Source of the DNA: UBA6921 sp031363085
GTDB lineage: Bacteria > Pseudomonadota > Gammaproteobacteria > SG8-11
Direction: 5' to 3'
Length of the DNA: 64,000 nucleotides
NCBI GenBank assembly: GCA_031363085.1
Contig: JANLTU010000052.1
Location: 1 to 64,000, forward strand
Shown: one piece after another, positions 59,917 to 64,000 of the stretch
How positions within the stretch are numbered: position 1 is the first letter of the stretch
How the letters are laid out: each line of letters opens with the position of its first letter
Made by a program: the position numbers and the translations under genes
The notes under the pieces: model-generated
Databases searched by the model: none
What the model was told of the DNA's origin: nothing
What the model saw: the letters and a program-made list of their open reading frames with translations, nothing else

Positions 59917-60383
59917 AAAGACTAAATGCCCTGCGACCGGACGTGTTGAACCATGACTGTCCGTCGCGCTGGGTCTTGGAGCGCGTTGCGGACAAATGGA
60001 CTGCGCTGGTGGTTTATGCCCTGGCCGCAGGAACACTGCGATACGGCACGCTGCAGAGAAAGGTCGACGGCATCTCCCAAAAGATGCTGACCCAAGTCCT
60101 TCGGCAGCTTGAGACCGACGGGATCATCCAACGAGTCGTCTATCCGATTGTGCCGCCGAAGGTGGAATACTCGCTCACCCCGCTGGGCGAGGACCTGACC
60201 AAGACACTTAGCGCGCTGTGCACGTGGGTTGAGCTGCACCTTCCGCAGATCCTGGCGGCCCAGGCGCGAAACGCGCAGCAGAACATCGCGGGCGAAAAAT
60301 CGGCCCCCTCTGGAGTCACACCACCCGCACGCGGCGTGGCAGCAAACCGTCTTGTCCGCCGTACCACGGGTCGCAATAAATAA
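59907..60383 (+). CDS. HxlR family transcriptional regulator
   Basis: A 158-residue winged-helix protein. The family start 'DCPSRWVLERVADKWTALVVYAL' (with Cys18, often redox- or ligand-sensing in this family) is followed by 'RYGTLQRKVDGISQKMLTQVLRQLETDGIIQRVVYPIVPPKVEYSLTPLGEDL'. The last 45 residues are a low-complexity basic tail. It is divergent from the molybdenum hydroxylase operon with a 139-bp shared region, so that operon is its likely target. Confidence 0.9.
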   Translation: MVRKRLNALRPDVLNHDCPSRWVLERVADKWTALVVYALAAGTLRYGTLQRKVDGISQKMLTQVLRQLETDGIIQRVVYPIVPPKVEYSLTPLGEDLTKTLSALCTWVELHLPQILAAQARNAQQNIAGEKSAPSGVTPPARGVAANRLVRRTTGRNK

Positions 60384-60479
60384 AAATTTGCGTTTGCCGG
60401 CTGTACTCGACCGCACGCAAAAAATTCATCTTGTAACCCGCAGTTCCAGGCCAATTGCGTACCGCCAAGCATTCCTCTT

Positions 60480-61175
60480 TTAGATCACCTGCTGCAACAT
60501 GCGCTCTTTAATTTTGGCGATGGCGCGCGTCGGGTTCAGCCCCTTGGGGCAGACCTCGACACAATTCATGATGGTGTGGCAGCGGAATAATTTGTACGGG
60601 CCTTCGAGATCTTGCAGGCGTTCGTCACCCGCCTGATCGCGCGAGTCGGCGAGCCAGCGCCACGCTTGCAGCAACGCCGCCGGACCACGAAATTTTTCCG
60701 GATTCCACCAGAACGACGGGCAGGCCGAGGAACACGCGCCGCACAAAATACACTCGTACAAACCGTCGAGCTGGTCGCGTTGTGCGGGGCTTTGCCGGTA
60801 TTCGACTTCGGGTTCCGCATCGTGACGGATTAAATACGGCTTCACCGCGCGGTACTGATTAAAAAACTGGCTCATGTCCACGACCAGATCGCGGATCACC
60901 GGCAGGCCCGGCAGCGGACGCACTTCGATGGGTTCAGTCAAATCAGCCAGCGGCGTGATACACGCCAGTCCGTTGCGACCATTGATGTTCAACGCGTCGG
61001 ACCCACACACCCCCTCGCCGCAGGAATGCCGGAAACTCAAACTCTCGTCACGCGCTTTGATCTCGATCAGCGCATCGCGCAGCATCATGTCCGGCCGAAT
61101 CTGCGTCAGCACCTGCTCCTGCATGCGTGGCGCGGTGTCGGTTTCGGGGTTATAGCGGTAGATCAGAAATTTCAT
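60480..61175 (-). CDS. sdhB: Succinate dehydrogenase iron-sulfur subunit
   Basis: A 231-residue protein. N-terminal [2Fe-2S] domain: 'FRHSCGEGVCGSDALNINGRNGLAC' (with Asp as one ligand); C-terminal [4Fe-4S]/[3Fe-4S] domain: 'YECILCGACSSACPSFWWNP' and 'CHTIMNCVEVCPKGLNP'. All cluster ligands are present and length is normal. Unusually it is not beside sdhC, sdhD or sdhA here; it follows an FdhF/YdeP-type gene with a 4-nt overlap and is the last gene of the unit. Confidence 0.95.
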   Translation of the reverse strand: MKFLIYRYNPETDTAPRMQEQVLTQIRPDMMLRDALIEIKARDESLSFRHSCGEGVCGSDALNINGRNGLACITPLADLTEPIEVRPLPGLPVIRDLVVDMSQFFNQYRAVKPYLIRHDAEPEVEYRQSPAQRDQLDGLYECILCGACSSACPSFWWNPEKFRGPAALLQAWRWLADSRDQAGDERLQDLEGPYKLFRCHTIMNCVEVCPKGLNPTRAIAKIKERMLQQVI

Positions 61176-63505
61176 TTACCTAACTCCTGACATTGGGGTA
61201 GCGTCCCATTAATGTTAGTAGTGTCGGATTGAAGCTTAACAACTACAAATTTCGATGCCGGGGTATGACTTTCTGCAGCCAGGTTGTCGATGGAAATCAG
61301 CACATTGGTCTCGGGATAATAAGCAGCCAAACAGCGTTGCGGAATATCGTACGGGACCAAGCGGAATTGTTTGGCACGGCGCACCACGCCATTAAACTCA
61401 CTCACAAGATCGACCAGCTCACCGGCGCGCAGGTGGTGCGTTTGCAGATCCTCGGGATTGATCAATACCACGCGCCGGCCACCGTAGATGCCCCGATAGC
61501 GGTCATCCAAACCGTACACTGTGGTGTTGAACTGGTCGTGCGAACGAATCGTCATCAGGGTAAATTCGGCGTCGCCTAACCGCCGGCTGGGTAGGGAATG
61601 CAACATAAACAACGCCCGGCCATGCGCTGTGTCGAAACGCCGCGCATCGCGCACCGCATGCGGAAGTGAGAAGCCCTGCGTGCTTTGCATCCGTTCGTTG
61701 TAGCGTTCGAATCCGGGGATGACCGTCTCGATTGCAGCGCGAATCAAATTGTAATTTCCGGTATAGCCTTCCCAGGCAATGCCGCTTGAGTCACCCAAGC
61801 TATGGCGCGCGATGCCGGCGATGATCGCGACCTCGCTGCGCACCTGTGGCGACGGCGGCGCTAAGCGCCCTGCCGAACGACTGATAAAGCCCATCGAATT
61901 TTCGGTGGTGACAAACTGCGGCACGCTCTTTTGTAAATCCTCTTCGGAGCGTCCCAGGCACGGCAAAATAAGCGCTTGCGCACCGGTGATGAGATGCGAG
62001 CGGTTGAGCTTGGTGGAAATCTGCACGCTCAAGCGGCAGCGCTGCAAGGCGGCGGCGGTGAATTCGGTGTCAGGTGAGGCCGCCAAAAAATTTCCGCCCA
62101 GGCCACAGAACACCTTGGCCTGATCCGTCGCCATGGCCTTGATGGCCGCCACCACGTGATAGCCGGGCAGGCGCGGCGTGGTGATGGCGAAGGTGTGTTC
62201 CAGGCGCTGCAAAAACTCGGCGGTGGGCGCAACCGTGATGCCCATGGTGCGATCACCCTGCACGTTGCTATGGCCGCGCACCGGGCACGCTCCGGCACCG
62301 GCACGCCCGAGGTGGCCGCCGATCATCAGCAAATGCACCACTTCGTGAATTGTCGCGACCGCCTCCGGATGCTGCGTAAGTCCCATCGCCCAGCAGCAAA
62401 TGACGCGTTTGGCGTTCACATAATATTGTGCCGCCGTGTGGATTTGCGCGCGCGTAATGCCCGCCTGCGCTTCAATGTCATCCCAAGGCACTTCTGCCAG
62501 CGCGGCTTTATAGGCGTCGAATCCATGAGTGTGCTCACGGATGAAGTCGTGATCCAGGCCGGCGCCCGCGTGTTGCTCGGCGTGCGCGATCACCGCCTTG
62601 ATAATGCCCTTGAGCAAGGCCACGTCGCCGCTCAGCCGCACTTGCAAAAACAAGTGTGCGAGCGGCGTACCCGTGCCCAACAAGCCGGAAATTTCCTGCG
62701 GGTCTTTGAAGCGCGTCAGGCCCGCCTCGTGCAAGGGATTGATAGCGATAATCTTGCTGCCGCGACGCGCCGCCGCCTGCAAAGTGCGCAACATGCGCGG
62801 ATGATTGGTCCCAGGATTTTGCCCGATGATAAAAATGAGATCAGCCTGCGCGAAGTCCTCCAACGTGACCGTGCCTTTGGCGCTGCCTAACTGGCTCTTG
62901 AGTGCGACACTGCTCGACTCGTGACACATGTTGGAAGAATCGGGCAAATTGTTAGTGCCGAACGCGCGCGCAAACAATTGATAAAGAAAGGCCGCTTCAT
63001 TGCTGGTGCGACCCGAAGCATAAAAAATCGCCGCGTCGGGGGAAGGCAAGGCGCGCAGTTCGGCGCCGATCAAGCTGAACGCCTGTTCCCAGTCGATGGC
63101 ACGATAATGATCCGCACCCGGCGGACGCCACAGCGGTTCGGTCAAGCGCCCCTGTTGATTGAGCCAATGGTCGGACTGCGCGCGCAGTGACGTAATGGAA
63201 TGCGTTTGAAAGAAATCTGCCGTCAGACGGCGCGGGGTGATTTCATCGGTCACCGCCTTGGCGCCTTGCTCGCAAAATTCCGCGTGTCCGCGTTCTTCGG
63301 GGTCCGGCCAAGCGCAGCCGGGACATTGGAACCCGCTCTTTTGATTGACCTGCAGCAGTGTCGTTACGCTGCGCATCAGGCCCGCGTCACGCGCGTGCTT
63401 TAATGTCGCGAGCACCGACGGCACTCCGCCGGCATAGGTCGACGCCGCTGTGATTCTGATTTCGTCCTCGGGATTTGCCGGCTTGGAATCCGCTGCGTCC
63501 TTCAT
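61172..63505 (-). CDS. FdhF/YdeP family molybdopterin oxidoreductase
   Basis: A 777-residue formate-dehydrogenase-alpha-like enzyme. The N-terminus carries 'GFQCPGCAWPDPEE', the two-Cys motif of the YdeP group. Molybdopterin-binding domains follow ('SGRTSNEAAFLYQLFARAFG', 'SSNMCHESSSVALK' with a candidate Mo-ligand Cys, 'ADLIFIIGQNPGTNHP', 'GRAGAGACPVRGHSNVQGDRTMG', 'FCGLGGNFLAASPD', 'TIRSHDQFNTTVYGLDDRYRGI'). Substrate of this group is not firmly known; formate oxidation and acid-resistance roles have been suggested. It overlaps fdhD and sdhB by 4 nt each. Confidence 0.88.
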   Translation of the reverse strand: MKDAADSKPANPEDEIRITAASTYAGGVPSVLATLKHARDAGLMRSVTTLLQVNQKSGFQCPGCAWPDPEERGHAEFCEQGAKAVTDEITPRRLTADFFQTHSITSLRAQSDHWLNQQGRLTEPLWRPPGADHYRAIDWEQAFSLIGAELRALPSPDAAIFYASGRTSNEAAFLYQLFARAFGTNNLPDSSNMCHESSSVALKSQLGSAKGTVTLEDFAQADLIFIIGQNPGTNHPRMLRTLQAAARRGSKIIAINPLHEAGLTRFKDPQEISGLLGTGTPLAHLFLQVRLSGDVALLKGIIKAVIAHAEQHAGAGLDHDFIREHTHGFDAYKAALAEVPWDDIEAQAGITRAQIHTAAQYYVNAKRVICCWAMGLTQHPEAVATIHEVVHLLMIGGHLGRAGAGACPVRGHSNVQGDRTMGITVAPTAEFLQRLEHTFAITTPRLPGYHVVAAIKAMATDQAKVFCGLGGNFLAASPDTEFTAAALQRCRLSVQISTKLNRSHLITGAQALILPCLGRSEEDLQKSVPQFVTTENSMGFISRSAGRLAPPSPQVRSEVAIIAGIARHSLGDSSGIAWEGYTGNYNLIRAAIETVIPGFERYNERMQSTQGFSLPHAVRDARRFDTAHGRALFMLHSLPSRRLGDAEFTLMTIRSHDQFNTTVYGLDDRYRGIYGGRRVVLINPEDLQTHHLRAGELVDLVSEFNGVVRRAKQFRLVPYDIPQRCLAAYYPETNVLISIDNLAAESHTPASKFVVVKLQSDTTNINGTLPQCQELGK

Positions 63506-64000
63506 CGCACGCGCTCCGCGCCGTGATAGACGTTAAAACTCTGCTCACGCAGAAACGCCACCAAGGTCACATCGAATTCTTGCGCCAACGTGACGGCCAG
63601 CGTCGAAGGCGCGCTCACCGCCAGCAGCGTTGCGCCTCCCGCCATGATGGTCTTCTGCATCAGCTCAAAGCTGGCGCGCCCGCTCACTAAAATCAATTCG
63701 TCGCGCAACGGCAAGCGACCCGCCAACAGGCACTCGCCAATGACTTTATCCAAGGCGTTATGGCGCCCGACGTCTTCGTAGGCGCACAGCAAAGAACCGC
63801 TACGATCAAACACGCCGGCGGCATGTAATCCGCCGGTTTGCTCGAACACGGTTTGCGCATTGCGCAGACGCGCGGACAGCGTGTAGATGAGGCTGGGTTC
63901 GATGGCAACACGCGGTCCCGGCGGAAACGGTGGGCGGATGCGCAGCGCCGCGCGCGACACCTTGCCGCACACACCACAACTCGCAGTCGCCTGAAAGCGC
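63502..64000 (-). CDS. fdhD: FdhD sulfur-carrier protein, 5' part beyond the window
   Basis: The C-terminal 165 codons are present and the frame runs open off the right edge. It contains the family's Cys loop 'SCGVCGK' (near 63970-63990), 'QTGGLHAAGVFD', 'CAYEDVGRHNALDKVIG' and 'SGRASFELMQKTIMAGG'. FdhD transfers sulfur from IscS to the molybdenum cofactor of formate dehydrogenases, so it supports the enzyme encoded next. Its stop overlaps that gene's ATG. Confidence 0.93.
   Translation of the reverse strand, partial: RFQATASCGVCGKVSRAALRIRPPFPPGPRVAIEPSLIYTLSARLRNAQTVFEQTGGLHAAGVFDRSGSLLCAYEDVGRHNALDKVIGECLLAGRLPLRDELILVSGRASFELMQKTIMAGGATLLAVSAPSTLAVTLAQEFDVTLVAFLREQSFNVYHGAERVR

Noticed and set aside
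1..64000. CRISPR arrays, tRNA/rRNA genes, riboswitches
   Set aside because: No regularly spaced direct repeats with unique spacers, no cloverleaf-like sequence and no known riboswitch core were recognised on either strand; a covariance-model scan would be needed to exclude small RNAs.

Overview
The window reads as chromosomal DNA from a gammaproteobacterium. The blocks rpoE-rseA-rseB-mucD, lepA-lepB-DUF4845-rnc-era-recO-pdxJ-acpS, nadB opposite ygfX/sdhE, and amgK-murU have the gene order typical of that class. I cannot name a genus from sequence alone. Most genes are on the minus strand and many overlap by 4 nt (ATGA), so transcription runs mainly right to left in long, translationally coupled units. 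No tRNA, rRNA or CRISPR array was seen.

Region 1 (1-7.8 kb) is mixed accessory and housekeeping content: a cut-off secreted protein with a CxxxCH motif, a cysteine-repeat secreted protein, a lipoprotein cytochrome with six tandem haem-c domains, an NTF2-like protein, psiE, yaeQ with an S4-domain gene, a DUF5062 gene, a hipBA module with two operator-like palindromes, a DUF1801 gene and a cupin gene.

Region 2 (7.9-37.8 kb) is a large surface-polysaccharide (O-antigen type) cluster, visibly more A/T-rich in its middle (about 12-25 kb). It holds nucleotide-sugar genes (gmd and fcl for GDP-fucose; rmlA, rmlC and rmlD for dTDP-rhamnose; a ketoisomerase plus aminotransferase for a dTDP-3-amino sugar; and a WbpM-like dehydratase plus a reductase-like SDR next to a WecA/WbpL-like initiating transferase). 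It also has an ABC exporter (wzm/wzt with a C-terminal glycan-binding domain), four GT2 enzymes, a GtrA/GtrB pair, a 950-residue membrane protein, an OafA-type acyltransferase with an SGNH domain, a methyltransferase, a PglD-like acyltransferase, a FemAB/GNAT protein and a sulfotransferase. The most striking gene (25263-28274) fuses about 650 residues of strictly heptad-periodic coiled coil to a GT2 domain. Next to Wzt/Wzm this suggests a physical chain-length ruler analogous in principle to WbdD. rmlB and the GDP-mannose supply genes are not in the window. The gmd-fcl pair is split by a frameshifted DUF4160 gene and an intact DUF2442 gene.

Region 3 (37.9-41.1 kb) is a tightly coupled four-gene unit of two thioredoxin-fold proteins, a TolC-family outer-membrane factor and a periplasmic adaptor, with no pump gene.

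Region 4 (41.1-55.8 kb) is conserved housekeeping: cell-wall recycling (murU, amgK), acpS, pdxJ, recO, era, rnc, lepB, lepA, and the sigma-E envelope-stress operon with an autoregulatory-type promoter ahead of rpoE. nadB is divergent and converges on sdhE-ygfX.

Region 5 (55.8-64 kb) begins with a 155-bp MITE-like element whose right end supplies the stop codon of a three-subunit molybdenum hydroxylase operon. A divergent HxlR regulator follows, then an odd unit fdhD - FdhF/YdeP oxidoreductase - sdhB.
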